Assembly (NCBI GenBank): GCA_963775575.1
Contig: CAVZJG010000005.1
Span: 424,530 to 488,529 of the forward strand
DNA from: Roseiarcus sp963775575
GTDB lineage: Bacteria; Pseudomonadota; Alphaproteobacteria; Rhizobiales; Beijerinckiaceae
DNA length: 64,000 nucleotides
Direction: 5' to 3'
In this document: piece by piece, positions 50,614-60,018 of the stretch
Layout: each line of letters starts with the position of its first letter
Numbering within the stretch: position 1 is the first letter of the stretch
Notes under the pieces: generated by a model
The model's database searches: none
What the model was told of the DNA's origin: nothing
Seen by the model: the letters and a program-made list of their open reading frames with translations, nothing else
Program-made: the position numbers and the translations under genes

Positions 50614-53571
50614 ATGAACTTTGACCGCTTCCGCGGTGTTTGGCGAATTCGATCGGGAAACGCCGGATCGGCGAGCCCGTTTGGCGGTGCCGCGTTGAAC
50701 GAATGGCTCCATAAGCTGGCCGCACAGCTCGGCAAACGCGGTCGCGCCGGTCAGTTCGCGGTCACGATCCTGTTGCTTTCCGGCGCGGCCGCGAGACCGG
50801 AGGGTTCTCCGCCGATCGTCATCGACCTCGGGGCGCCCTCGAACTATTGGCTGGCCGCTGGGACATCGTCGCTGCTCCCGATCAAGCCGGCGCACGGACT
50901 CGTCGATCTGCCGGCGGGCAATATCGGCTGGTTCGAATTCTCCTTCACCTCGCCCGACGAAGGCTGGCGGCGGCTGGCGATCGAGGCGCGGCCCTATGTG
51001 GGGAGGGTCGAATTGGATATCGACGCGCCGCCGCTGGCTTCGCAAGAGCACATGGCCGTCAGCGGTTCGTTACTGCCCGGCGATTGGGTCTGGCTCGATG
51101 CGGGGGCGCATCGGCTGCGCGTAATCCAAAACTTTTTCGTGGGCATGCCGCAGGTGACCGGCATCCGTCTCGAAGCGCCGGAAGCGGAGCAGCCCGGGGT
51201 CTTTCGCGTGATAAGCCGAGGCGATCGGCCCGTCGCGGCGATCGGCCATTGCGCGCCGCTTCGCGTCGAGAGCGGCGGAACCGGCAAACCCTCAACCATC
51301 GAAATCGTCTTCAAGCTTGACGACCGCCTCATGGAAGCGCGGGAGATCGCCGTGCCCGCCACGGCCCATCCGGAAACCTTGGAAGTGGATGTGCCTTGTT
51401 CCCGGCCCGGCGACATCACGGCGTTCGCGTGGACCCTGGGCGCTCGACAGAATCCGTATCCCGAACCGAGCTTGCGCTATTCCGTCTTCGATACGCGCCG
51501 CGTCGAGCCCGAATTTCGGCGCACTGGTCTCGTCGTCGATATTGACGCGACGACGCGGGATCCGGAGTTCGGTTCAGGGTCGACCGCGGTTGCGCGCGGT
51601 CCTGCCGGCGTCTATCGTGAGACGATCGACAAGGGCATGACGGTCTTTGCCCGTTCGGGCGAGAAATCGGAGGCTCCGGGCTGGTTCGCCTATCGTCTGA
51701 AGGGGCTGACGCCGGGTAAGCCATACCTCTTCGAGGTCGAATATCCGGACGATGCGCCACGCGTCTTCGTCGCCGCCTTCAGGGATTCCGCGGAACTTGG
51801 CTCTCCCACGAGCATCGGGGCTGAGACGGGCGTCATATGGCCGCTTTCGCGTCGGATGATGCGTATGGACGCGGTCGTTTGGCCGGCCTCTTCCGATGTG
51901 CGCGCGCTGGTGTTCAACGTCCACGACGGCATGAGGGCGGCCGTTTCTCATATCCGCATATACGCCCTCGAAACGGAGGATCGAGCCAGCCTTGGGCCAC
52001 GGGACGGACGGGAGGTGGTCGCGTGGTACGAGGAGGGAGACGATTTTCGCAGCTTGGTCGGCGAGAGCCACGATCGCGGTGCCGTCCATACCCCGGTCGA
52101 TCGTTTTCTAAGGGTCGCGCGTTCGATGGGCGCGACGACGGTCTCGCCGACGCTCCTCATTTACGACTTCGAGCTTTATCCGTCGAAATTCAATTTGATC
52201 TTCAATGATGAGGGGGAGGATGTCGCCGCCGCCTTCCTGCTTGGTGCCGAGAGATACGGAATGAAGGTCGTGCCGGAACTGCACCCCCGCGCTGACGAAC
52301 TGCTCTGGCCGGCGCGCGACCAGGCTAGCCTCGATCATCGCCTATTGCTCTCAGGTAAAGGAGCGACCAATCTTTTCGCGGCGGACGGGTCGAGGCAGTT
52401 CCCTCCCTACTTCAACGCTTTGGACACAGATGTTCGCCGCTGGTATCTCGGCGTGATCCGTGAGCTGGCGGAACGCTATCGCGACTATCCGGCGTTCGGC
52501 GGAATACAGCTTCGCATTTCCAATTGGGCGAATTCGGGGCTGAACAATCTCGTATCGATCGACTGGGGCTACAACGCCGCCACAGTGCGGCGCTTTTTTG
52601 ATGATACGGGCGCGCCGCGTCCCGCGGCTCTCGATCTTGATGACGACTCGGCCGCCGCCGCCCGGAGCCGGCGCGATCTACTGCTCGTGAACCTTCGCCA
52701 AAGCTGGGTGAGATGGCGGTGCGAGCAAATTCGAGACGTCTATCGTGACATCGTCGCCAGCGTGCGCTCCGTCAGACCAGACTTGAAAGTCTATGTCGCG
52801 CTTTTTGAGCCGTGGCTAAGTCCCGAAGGGCTGCGAGAGACCGGCATCGACCCCGATCTCTTGAACGCGATAGACGGGCTGGTTCTCGTTGACGGCCGTT
52901 TCAGTCATGGCGCGCGCCAAGCCGAGGTGAGGTCCCGCCTCGAAACTCAAAGCGAATTCCTTAGAGCTGGCGTCGTAGATTCTCTCGCGCCGTCGACAGG
53001 CAGGCCCTCTACAATTCTAGAAATGCAATATATCGAAATACCGGGCGACGCATGGCCAAGTTCCCGGCTTGGATGGCGGACGCCGACACACGAACCATGG
53101 GTCAGCTCCGCGTCCGAGCCCCCGGGTCGCCTAAAGCTCTCTCGCTACGCTGAGTTGGTCGGCCTGTTCGACGTCTATGTGCTGGGCGACGGGGGCAACG
53201 GATATGTCTTTTCTGGCGAGGGGCTGAAGGATTTCATGACGGAATTTCACGCCATCCCTCGCGAACATTTCGAACGGATTGCTGGCGTCCATGAGCCGCT
53301 CATCGTCAGGGAGCGCGGCGACCTCTTCTATGTCGTGAATCTCTCTCCAGACACAATTTCCGCGCGCCTTGTCCTCGACCACCCAGGCAGGATTGTACGG
53401 TTAGTTACGGGAACGGACGCGGCGGTTGTTGACCGCGTTTTGACAATTGAAATGGTGTCTTACGAGCTCCTGACATTTCGATCGATCGAATCGTCCCGCG
53501 TGGTAAGCGCCGACGTCATTCATGACAGTGAGGGGATCATTCCAGTCCACTCTCTTCAGCCTTGGCACTGA
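50614..53571 (+). CDS. large hypothetical protein with a glycoside-hydrolase-like barrel
   Basis: The product has 985 residues. A hydrophobic segment near residues 47-60 (AVTILLLSGAA) may be a non-cleaved or late signal. The first 450 residues are beta-rich (for example SNYWLAAGTSSLLPIKPAHG). From about 470 a TIM-barrel-like part follows: VSPTLLIYDFELYPSKFNLI, AERYGMKVVPELHPRADELL and YRDYPAFGGIQLRISNWANS. It resembles GHL10/GH-type domains, but I cannot name a family. It may be a polymer-trimming enzyme or a secretion-linked scaffold. The wcaF-like gene starts 9 bases after its stop. Confidence 0.78.
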   Translation: MNFDRFRGVWRIRSGNAGSASPFGGAALNEWLHKLAAQLGKRGRAGQFAVTILLLSGAAARPEGSPPIVIDLGAPSNYWLAAGTSSLLPIKPAHGLVDLPAGNIGWFEFSFTSPDEGWRRLAIEARPYVGRVELDIDAPPLASQEHMAVSGSLLPGDWVWLDAGAHRLRVIQNFFVGMPQVTGIRLEAPEAEQPGVFRVISRGDRPVAAIGHCAPLRVESGGTGKPSTIEIVFKLDDRLMEAREIAVPATAHPETLEVDVPCSRPGDITAFAWTLGARQNPYPEPSLRYSVFDTRRVEPEFRRTGLVVDIDATTRDPEFGSGSTAVARGPAGVYRETIDKGMTVFARSGEKSEAPGWFAYRLKGLTPGKPYLFEVEYPDDAPRVFVAAFRDSAELGSPTSIGAETGVIWPLSRRMMRMDAVVWPASSDVRALVFNVHDGMRAAVSHIRIYALETEDRASLGPRDGREVVAWYEEGDDFRSLVGESHDRGAVHTPVDRFLRVARSMGATTVSPTLLIYDFELYPSKFNLIFNDEGEDVAAAFLLGAERYGMKVVPELHPRADELLWPARDQASLDHRLLLSGKGATNLFAADGSRQFPPYFNALDTDVRRWYLGVIRELAERYRDYPAFGGIQLRISNWANSGLNNLVSIDWGYNAATVRRFFDDTGAPRPAALDLDDDSAAAARSRRDLLLVNLRQSWVRWRCEQIRDVYRDIVASVRSVRPDLKVYVALFEPWLSPEGLRETGIDPDLLNAIDGLVLVDGRFSHGARQAEVRSRLETQSEFLRAGVVDSLAPSTGRPSTILEMQYIEIPGDAWPSSRLGWRTPTHEPWVSSASEPPGRLKLSRYAELVGLFDVYVLGDGGNGYVFSGEGLKDFMTEFHAIPREHFERIAGVHEPLIVRERGDLFYVVNLSPDTISARLVLDHPGRIVRLVTGTDAAVVDRVLTIEMVSYELLTFRSIESSRVVSADVIHDSEGIIPVHSLQPWH

Positions 53572-53579
53572 ATGAACAG

Positions 53580-54161
53580 ATGATCGCTCTGGATGCGTCC
53601 AAATCCAAGCCGCTCGATGGTGGGCCAAGCTTCAGCCTAGGCGACCGCGCTTACCGCGCGCTTTGGAATGTGACGTGGCTGCTGCTCGCGGCGTGGACGC
53701 CGTCTCCGTTACATCGTTGGCGTCGCTTCTTGTTGGGGCTGTTCGGCGCGACAATAGCGCGGAGCGCTCATGTTTATTCCACGGCCAGGATATGGTGCCC
53801 GGCAAATCTCGAAATGGGGCCCCACTCATCACTGGGGCCGCGCGTCGACTGCTACTCGATGGCGAAAATCACGCTTGGCCCCTACGCGACGGTGTCTCAG
53901 GACGCTAGTCTCTGCGGCGGGACGCATGACATCGAGGATCCGAACTTCCAACTTGTTGCGAAGCCGATTTTGATTGGCGAACACGCCTGGATCGCCGCCG
54001 GCGCTTTCGTCGGTCCGGGAGTGACCATAGGTAGCGGCGCGGTCGTCGGCGCTCGCGCGGTGGTCTTTAAGGACGTGCCCGCATACAGCGTGTTTGTCGG
54101 TAATCCTGCGGTTTTCTTGAAAATGCGAGCAAGAGTTTCAGCGGCGGTAGACAGCGCTTGA
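53580..54161 (+). CDS. wcaF: WcaF-like acetyltransferase (hexapeptide repeat)
   Basis: The product is 193 residues from the ATG at 53580. YRALWNVTWLLLAAWTPSPL, HRWRRFLLGLFGATIARSAH and CPANLEMGPHSSLGPRVDCY are typical of the WcaF group. The catalytic His-containing loop SLCGGTHDIEDPNF and the hexapeptides GEHAWIAAGAFVGPGVTIGS are intact. It transfers acetyl groups to a sugar of the colanic-acid-like unit. Confidence 0.88.
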   Translation: MIALDASKSKPLDGGPSFSLGDRAYRALWNVTWLLLAAWTPSPLHRWRRFLLGLFGATIARSAHVYSTARIWCPANLEMGPHSSLGPRVDCYSMAKITLGPYATVSQDASLCGGTHDIEDPNFQLVAKPILIGEHAWIAAGAFVGPGVTIGSGAVVGARAVVFKDVPAYSVFVGNPAVFLKMRARVSAAVDSA

Positions 54162-54164
54162 ACA

Positions 54165-54240
54165 GCATCTGTTCGGCGAGCAACTTCTTCAGCTTCGCGT
54201 TCTCGTCCTCGAGCTGCTTCAGCCGCTTGGCCTCGGAGCT
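54165..54240 (-). pseudogene. IS3-family OrfA C-terminal fragment
   Basis: On the minus strand the sequence reads SSEAKRLKQLEDENAKLKKL, then LAEQML. This is the leucine-zipper end of IS3-type OrfA (IS407-like group). Only 75 or so bases remain between two glycan genes. Confidence 0.7.
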
Positions 54241-54242
54241 AG

Positions 54243-55469
54243 CTATCGAATGACTGCGCCAGATTCGGGACGAATTTCAGAGTCCTTCAGGCGCTCTAGC
54301 AGCGCCAAGAGCTGCATGGCGTTTTCCTCAAGGTCGTAACGGTCGAGAAAGCACCTCCTCGCTTTGCGGCCGAAGGCGTCAAGTTGCGCTGCAGAGAGCG
54401 CGCACATCTTGTGCAAGCCGGCGGCGATCGCCTCGACATCGTCGTTGACGACGACCCCAGCGCCGTCCGCCTCGATCTCTCGCCAGATATTCACCTTATT
54501 GGTGATGAGAACAGGCTTGCTCAGCGCCATCGCCTCTGCGACCACAATGCCGAAGTTTTCCTGATGCGACGGCAACGCAAAGAATTCAGCGGACCTGAAA
54601 GCTCCCCATTTGGCGTCTCCGGTCAGCATGCCCGGCCAATGAATGCGTTGGGCGACGCCGAGTTTCTGGGCAAGCTCCGTCAGCGACGCTTGCAATCCGC
54701 TTTGGTCCGGGCCGGCGATCACAAGATCGTATTCCGAATGCGATCCGGCATGGCGCGCGAACGCTTTCACCAGAAGGTCGATTCCCTTCTTCTCGTGGAT
54801 GCGGCTCAGGAACAGAATGAGCCGGCGGCCTTCGGTCGCCGGCGCCTTGGCCAAGAAAGCGGCGCGTTGCTCATCGGGATCGCCGGAAACGTCGCGCGTT
54901 CCATAGCCGACGACGAATTCGCGTGCTTGATAGGGCGTGAAACAGTTCCGAGCGAGTCGACGCTCTTCTTCACACGTGAACAGGACGCCCTTGGCGTCGC
55001 GCAAAACCTTGTGTTCGGCCAGCCGCCAAAAGATCGACTTGAAGAAGGTCTTGATCGGATAGGCGGTATTGAACCAAGGATCGAGCATGCCGTGGGTAAA
55101 CACAAAATATGGAATCGGCATGTTATGCAACGCGCGCCAGGCGCCGAACGAGGCGTAGTTCCACAGGCCGTTGACGATCACTGCGTCGTAAGTGCCCACA
55201 TTGGCGCGTAGCCAGGGCACGAGGCGAGGCGAATAGCGGTAGCGCAACCACGGAATGAAGCGGCGCAGCATCTCATGGACGCCGCCGTCCGGTCCCAACG
55301 CATCAGTCGGCGCGCGAGCTTGGTTCAGCCACGGAGCGCCCGGCGGATCCAGGCAAAGAATATCACGGTCGTGGCCGTGCTGGTTCCACACTTCCGAGCT
55401 CGAAAACACCCCTTCGATTGGACCGCCCCCGCGGGGGTCAGTCGACACGATTACGTGAAGAACTCTCAC
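54243..55469 (-). CDS. glycosyltransferase family 4
   Basis: The product is 408 residues from the GTG at 55469, which gives the common VRVLHVIVSTDPRGGGPIEG start. The longer frame begins at a TTG at 55484. The donor domain has LFLSRIHEKKGIDLLVKAFA, the SHQENFGIVVAEAMALSKPV motif with both glutamates, and LITNKVNIWREIEADGAGVV. It is transcribed against the other cluster genes, so it probably has its own promoter or was inverted by transposition. Confidence 0.88.
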   Translation of the reverse strand: MRVLHVIVSTDPRGGGPIEGVFSSSEVWNQHGHDRDILCLDPPGAPWLNQARAPTDALGPDGGVHEMLRRFIPWLRYRYSPRLVPWLRANVGTYDAVIVNGLWNYASFGAWRALHNMPIPYFVFTHGMLDPWFNTAYPIKTFFKSIFWRLAEHKVLRDAKGVLFTCEEERRLARNCFTPYQAREFVVGYGTRDVSGDPDEQRAAFLAKAPATEGRRLILFLSRIHEKKGIDLLVKAFARHAGSHSEYDLVIAGPDQSGLQASLTELAQKLGVAQRIHWPGMLTGDAKWGAFRSAEFFALPSHQENFGIVVAEAMALSKPVLITNKVNIWREIEADGAGVVVNDDVEAIAAGLHKMCALSAAQLDAFGRKARRCFLDRYDLEENAMQLLALLERLKDSEIRPESGAVIR

Positions 55470-55509
55470 TGCGTGAGATCCCAATTCCCTCTGTGCTTGA
55501 ATTCAAAGC

Positions 55510-55846
55510 TCATGCCTCACCGTCGGGGCTATTGATGGATACGTACGAATTACGCCAGATCGCGGGTAGATCACGGAGCGCCGAAAACTGTAAGCTCACA
55601 GTGCCCCCCCTCATCCGATCCGGGGTACCAGAATAAAAGTTGCCGCGAGGGCCGATTGCAAATGTCGCGGCGCTATGGACAGGGTGTCGCGTCGACTTCG
55701 TAACCCGAATTGATGCGTCCTCTATGAGCGATTTGTCTGTGATGTTCAAGGCTATGATTCTTAGCGCATGAGATCGGTCGTCCGAGTCGCAGACCTGCCG
55801 CACCGCGAGTGACCGCCACTCAAGCGTGAGGTCAGGGCTGTTCATG
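55510..55846 (-). pseudogene. unrecognised gene, C-terminal part, cut by an ISAs1-like end
   Basis: The minus-strand frame reads LTLEWRSLAVRQVCDSDDRS, HALRIIALNITDKSLIEDAS and NFYSGTPDRMRGGTVSLQFS to a stop at 55510. It looks like a beta-rich protein end. Its apparent start falls in CAGGGCTGTTCA (55832-55843), which matches the terminus of the ISAs1 element at 62768. The N-terminal part was therefore removed by an insertion or deletion there. No family is recognised. Confidence 0.4.
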
Positions 55847-56230
55847 TCTGGACGGCGCCCCTTAATCAAGGGATTTCGGGAAGCAATATGAGCGTCTCGG
55901 GTGCGGTCATGTCTCCGGCCTGTTGATGCAGGAAAGTTCGCCCTGCTGGCCCTGATGATCGGTCCGCTTGGTTCCTTAGCCCCATCAGTTCTACGCGCTC
56001 GCATTCGGCGCTTACAGCCCTTTGGGCTTCAAGAACCTGTCCGTTTTGCCTCACATCACCCCGTCGGTCACCCTCGATGCCTGCTCGCCTTGCCTTGCGG
56101 CGAAACCTGTTTCCGCCGAGGTGCCGAAACAGGCGCTGCAGCGCAACCACGATGGGGCCGTAATCGTCAGTTCGTCGAAGGTTCGCCGGCTTCCTCAGTA
56201 CGCGCGCATCGCCCAGGAGGTGGACGGTGA

Positions 56231-56593
56231 TCAATAATCTGCAGGGAAGGGGGAGCGTCGAGGACCATGCCAATTCTCGCCGACCGCGCTCTTCCAGCTT
56301 GGCAGGGCGTGTTCCTCGCCGTCGAAACCGCGAACGCGCGGACGCTCGACCGCAATCTTGCCGCCGGGGAAGCCGATCTTGCCCTTCGTTCGACCCCAGC
56401 GAAGCGCCCGGCGGCCCTCGTCGCGCGCGTGACGCGCGCCACAAACCGCTGCGGCGTCTTGCTCCATCATTTGGCTCAGCGTCTCGATCCCCGCCGCCAG
56501 GCAAAATCGCTCGAAACTGGCCGACATGCTCGCCAGCGCCTCGGTCTTCACCAAACGCGTAGGAATCGCCGTGGATGTGATATGCTTTTTCAT
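56231..56593 (-). pseudogene. IS256-family (mutator) transposase N-terminal remnant
   Basis: From the ATG at 56593 the minus strand reads MKKHITSTAIPTRLVKTEAL, ASMSASFERFCLAAGIETLS and GRTKGKIGFPGGKIAVERPR, then RVRGFDGEEHALPSWKS. This is the N-terminal region of mutator-type transposases. A further fragment in another frame continues to about 55870. The DDE core is missing. Confidence 0.65.
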
Positions 56594-56715
56594 GGCGTTG
56601 CTTTCCTTTCGAGGAATCAGCACCCCGAGCCTACCGGCTCAAGGCGAGCAACGCCGCTCCCCGATTTTCAACATTCCTCGGGACATCCCCGATTTATTGA
56701 ACGAGAGCTTAATCA

Positions 56716-57720
56716 ATGATCAGGAAGAAACTGCTGCTGACCGGAGCGTCTGGGTTTATCGGGTCCAACGTAATGTCGATTGCGTTATCCCAAGGGTACG
56801 ACGTTAAGAACGTGGACATCAGGCGTCCTCAGTTTCCTCAGCATGAGGCGTACTGGTCGAACATTGATGTTCGGTCAGGTCGTCAGTTACGAGACGCGAT
56901 CGTGGCATTTAGACCAGAACGCATTTTGCATCTAGCCAGCGACACCGATGTAAATCTAAGGCGTATTGACGACTATAAGACCACGATTGAGGGGACGAAG
57001 AATGTGGTCGAAGCGGCAAAGCAACTGCCGAACCTGGAATGTTTCGTGCATATCTCCACACAATACGTGGTAAAACCAGGAGTAAGACCACTGAGCGACA
57101 AGTGGTTACAGCCATACACCCTATATGGCGAAGCTAAAGCAGAAACAGAGCGGATCATTTGGGGCAATGAAATTCGCGCACCTTGGGTTATTCTTAGGCC
57201 ATCAATAATTTGGGGACCGCGACATCCTAGCTTCGCGAATGCAATCTGGAAATACATAGCAAACGGAAGATATCGTCATCCAGGAGCAGGAATGCCGATA
57301 GTGCGATGCTATGGGTATGTTAAGAATACCGCTGATCAAATGATGGCATTCGTCAATCTGGCCAATGAATCATCAACTCGGCGAGTTTATTACCTGGGCG
57401 ATGAATGCATGAATTATGATAGGTGGGCTGATGCCTTTGCAGAGCGACTTACTGGTCGGCCGGCTCGTAGGATGTCAAGAAGGCTACTGTTTATGCTTGG
57501 GGTTGCTGGGCAAGGAGCAAAGACTGTGGGTGCCCGCGTTCCGTTCGATATGGGACGATACTTTCGAATGACGACAAACGCGGAGGTCGATTTGGCACCA
57601 ACGTTCGAATTAGTGGGATCCCCAAAAATACCCTTTGAACAGGGGCTTGAAGACACAATCGAATGGCTGGTTGCGACATACCCAGATCGTTATCATCGGG
57701 CGAAGATCGCTGACGAATGA
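56716..57720 (+). CDS. NAD-dependent epimerase/dehydratase (extended SDR)
   Basis: The product has 334 residues. The Rossmann motif is LLLTGASGFIGSNVMSIAL. Asp-containing VDIRRPQF, HLASDTDVNLRR and the catalytic YGEAK (in PYTLYGEAKAETERI) are present. VILRPSIIWGPRHPSFANAI is typical of UDP- or GDP-sugar modifying enzymes. The exact reaction is not predictable. GC content is clearly below that of the flanking genes, and the gene is flanked on both sides by IS remnants, indicating separate acquisition. Confidence 0.85.
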   Translation: MIRKKLLLTGASGFIGSNVMSIALSQGYDVKNVDIRRPQFPQHEAYWSNIDVRSGRQLRDAIVAFRPERILHLASDTDVNLRRIDDYKTTIEGTKNVVEAAKQLPNLECFVHISTQYVVKPGVRPLSDKWLQPYTLYGEAKAETERIIWGNEIRAPWVILRPSIIWGPRHPSFANAIWKYIANGRYRHPGAGMPIVRCYGYVKNTADQMMAFVNLANESSTRRVYYLGDECMNYDRWADAFAERLTGRPARRMSRRLLFMLGVAGQGAKTVGARVPFDMGRYFRMTTNAEVDLAPTFELVGSPKIPFEQGLEDTIEWLVATYPDRYHRAKIADE

Positions 57721-57980
57721 GAGCCCGTCCGCGAACATGTTTGATCGGCCCCCACCGAGTTCTCTAATCGCGGGGGTCAAGAGGTCAGCTCCACGATTTG
57801 ACGTACACGCCGGGCTCAGAGTTCTCTCCGCGGTCAATCCCTCGGCGTTGTCGCATGATGGCGTCGGATGGTGGACCGGCCGAAGTGGTCCGGCGATAGT
57901 CATCAGTTTCGGGTGACGGCTTCGCATTCAGTGGGACGGCCTGATCCGCGCCATGCGTCTCGGCGGGGACGCCCCGCTAG
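57721..57980. other. gene-free stretch after the epimerase gene
   Basis: This stretch holds short non-coding frames only. It ends at the IS1182-like terminal repeat at 57981. No regulatory signal could be assigned. Confidence 0.35.
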
Positions 57981-58150
57981 CAGGCTGTTGAAAAAGGCGC
58001 TGGCCATGGGAATCGCGGTGTGATTCTGTGTCTTCGCGAGACTGCGAGGGGCGGATCATGCGAGGCGAAGACGAGCGGTCTGGGGCGCTTTTCAGCTACG
58101 TCGATCTCGAAGCCCGGGTTGGACGCAATCATCCGCTACGGGCTGCGGCG
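57981..58150 (+). pseudogene. IS5/IS1182-type element, 5' end with transposase N-terminus
   Basis: CAGGCTGTTGAAAAA at 57981-57995 resembles IS1182-type ends. The ATG at 58058 opens MRGEDERSGALFSYVDLEAR, then VGRNHPLRA, the usual transposase start. The frame is cut at about 58150 by the terminal repeats of the IS21 element that follows. Confidence 0.65.
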
Positions 58151-60018
58151 CGACAATCAAGGTGAGAATCCCGCGACAATCAGGGTGAGAATGCGCCGCC
58201 GCGGGGGTGACGAAGGGAGGGCGTAGCCCGACCGGAGATACCCCCGCGGCGGCGGCGAGCGCCCGAGAGGCCTCGTCTGACGGTAACGGCGACTGGATAA
58301 GGGATCGGTTTTCTCTTTCGAGAGGACCGACTTCTTGCCCGGCCGACACATCACCGATCGTCAGATGAGGCTATTCATGAACCTGCGTCGCAACCATTCG
58401 CCGGCCATTGCCGGCGCCAAGGCCGGATTCAGCACGGCAGCCGCCTACCGGTTTGAAAAGGATCCCCGACTTCCCAGCCAGAAGAAGGCGCGTCGAGAAC
58501 GACGTCGGGCCGATCCGCTCGCCGCTGTCTGGGACAACGAAGTCGTGCCGATGTTGAAGGCCGCGCCGGGACTGAGACCGGTCGCCGTCTTCGAGGAACT
58601 CTGCCGCCGGCATTCGGAGCTGGGCGCCGGGACACGGCGGACGCTCGAGCGGCGCATCAGGGCTTGGCGGGCGATGAACGGCCCGGATCGGGAGGTGATC
58701 TTCCGCCAGGAGCACCCGCCAGGCCGGATGGGATTGTCGGACTTCACCGAGGTCGCCGATCTCGGCGTCACCATCGCCGGCCAGATCCTCGACTGCCGGC
58801 TCTATCACTTCCGCTTGCCCTTTTCCGGCTTCGAACACGCCCATGTCGTGCTCGGCGGCGAAAGCTTCGTTGCTTTGGCGGAAGGGCTGCAGAACGCCCT
58901 GTGGGCGCTGGGCGGCGTTCCCGAGCAACATCGCAGCGACAGCCTCTCGGCGGCCTTCTGCAATCTCGGCGCCGACGCCAAGGAGGATTTGACGAAGCGC
59001 TACGAAGCGTTCTGCGCCCATTACGGCATGACGCCGACCCGCAACAATCCCGGCGTCAGCCACGAGAACGGTTCGATCGAGAGCGCCCATGGCCATCTCA
59101 AGAGAGCGCTTGCCGACGCTTTGTTGCTGCGCGCCTCGCGCGACTTCGACGATCTCGCGGCATGGCGGGGCTTCGTCGACGAGATCGTCGAGCGCGGCAA
59201 CGTCCGCAACGCCAAGCGCATCGACCAAGAGCGGATGGCGTTGAACAAGCTGCCGGTCCGCAAGACCGTCGACTACGAAGAGGTCAACGTCGACGTCACC
59301 ACCTCCAGCGCCTTCACCCTGCGCAAGGTGTTCTACTCGGTCCCCTCGCGACTGATCGGCCATCGATTGCGGGTGCGCCTTTACGACGATCGGCTCGAAT
59401 GCTTCCAGGGCTCGACGCCCATCCTCACCTTGCGGCGCGGCAGGGCCCAGGCGAATGGCAAGCATGGCCATGTCGTCGACTATCGTCACGTCATCCATTC
59501 CCTGCGCCGCAAGCCCATGGCGCTGCTCAATCTGGTCTATCGCGACCAGCTCTTCCCCCGCCGAGCCTTCGCCTTGACGTTCGATGCCTTGCTCGCCGGC
59601 CTGGGCGAGAAACCGGCATGCCGCGCCATGGTCGGCCTTCTCGCGCTCGCGCACGAACGCGCCTGCGAGGCCGAACTCGCTGTCGCACTGCAAGCGGCTC
59701 TCGACGACGGCGTCCTTCCAGACCTCGAGGCGCTGATCGATCGCTTCCGGCCAAAAGACGCCGCGGCGCCCATCGTCGTCGTCAAGCTGCCCTCCCTCGC
59801 CGTCTACGACCAGATCGCCGCGACCGTCGGAGAAGCCGCATGAAAGCGACCGACAAGATCGACGCCGCCCGCATCGACCTGCTGCTCGGCGAACTGCGAC
59901 TGCCCGGCGTCAAGCTGATCTGGGCCGCCCTGGCGGCGACCGCCGACAAGGAGGGCTGGGCCGCCGCCCGCTTCCTGGCCGCCCTCGCCGAACAGGAGAT
60001 GGTGGAGCGAAGCCGGCG
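58149..60018 (+). mobile_element. IS21-family element, 3' truncated
   Basis: The left end shows repeated GCGACAATCA(A/G)GGTGAGAAT blocks at about 58149 and 58171, typical multiple terminal repeats of IS21. istA is complete. istB stops being IS21-like near 60018, where group II intron reverse transcriptase sequence begins. The right terminal repeats are missing. Confidence 0.8.
58335..59843 (+). CDS. istA: IS21 transposase IstA (second element)
   Basis: The product has 502 residues. HITDRQMRLFMNLRRNHSPA begins the helix-turn-helix region. The DDE core includes PPGRMGLSDFTEVADLGVTI, GGVPEQHRSDSLSAAFCNLG and NNPGVSHENGSIESAHGHLK with the catalytic Glu. It is only distantly related to the IstA at 42830. 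The ATG of the next gene overlaps the stop by 4 bases. Confidence 0.92.
   Translation: MPGRHITDRQMRLFMNLRRNHSPAIAGAKAGFSTAAAYRFEKDPRLPSQKKARRERRRADPLAAVWDNEVVPMLKAAPGLRPVAVFEELCRRHSELGAGTRRTLERRIRAWRAMNGPDREVIFRQEHPPGRMGLSDFTEVADLGVTIAGQILDCRLYHFRLPFSGFEHAHVVLGGESFVALAEGLQNALWALGGVPEQHRSDSLSAAFCNLGADAKEDLTKRYEAFCAHYGMTPTRNNPGVSHENGSIESAHGHLKRALADALLLRASRDFDDLAAWRGFVDEIVERGNVRNAKRIDQERMALNKLPVRKTVDYEEVNVDVTTSSAFTLRKVFYSVPSRLIGHRLRVRLYDDRLECFQGSTPILTLRRGRAQANGKHGHVVDYRHVIHSLRRKPMALLNLVYRDQLFPRRAFALTFDALLAGLGEKPACRAMVGLLALAHERACEAELAVALQAALDDGVLPDLEALIDRFRPKDAAAPIVVVKLPSLAVYDQIAATVGEAA

Noticed and set aside
54144..54156. GGCGGTAG occurrence near the end of wcaF
   Set aside because: It lies inside coding sequence, the following bases (ACA) differ from ops, and there is no downstream gene in that direction that would benefit.
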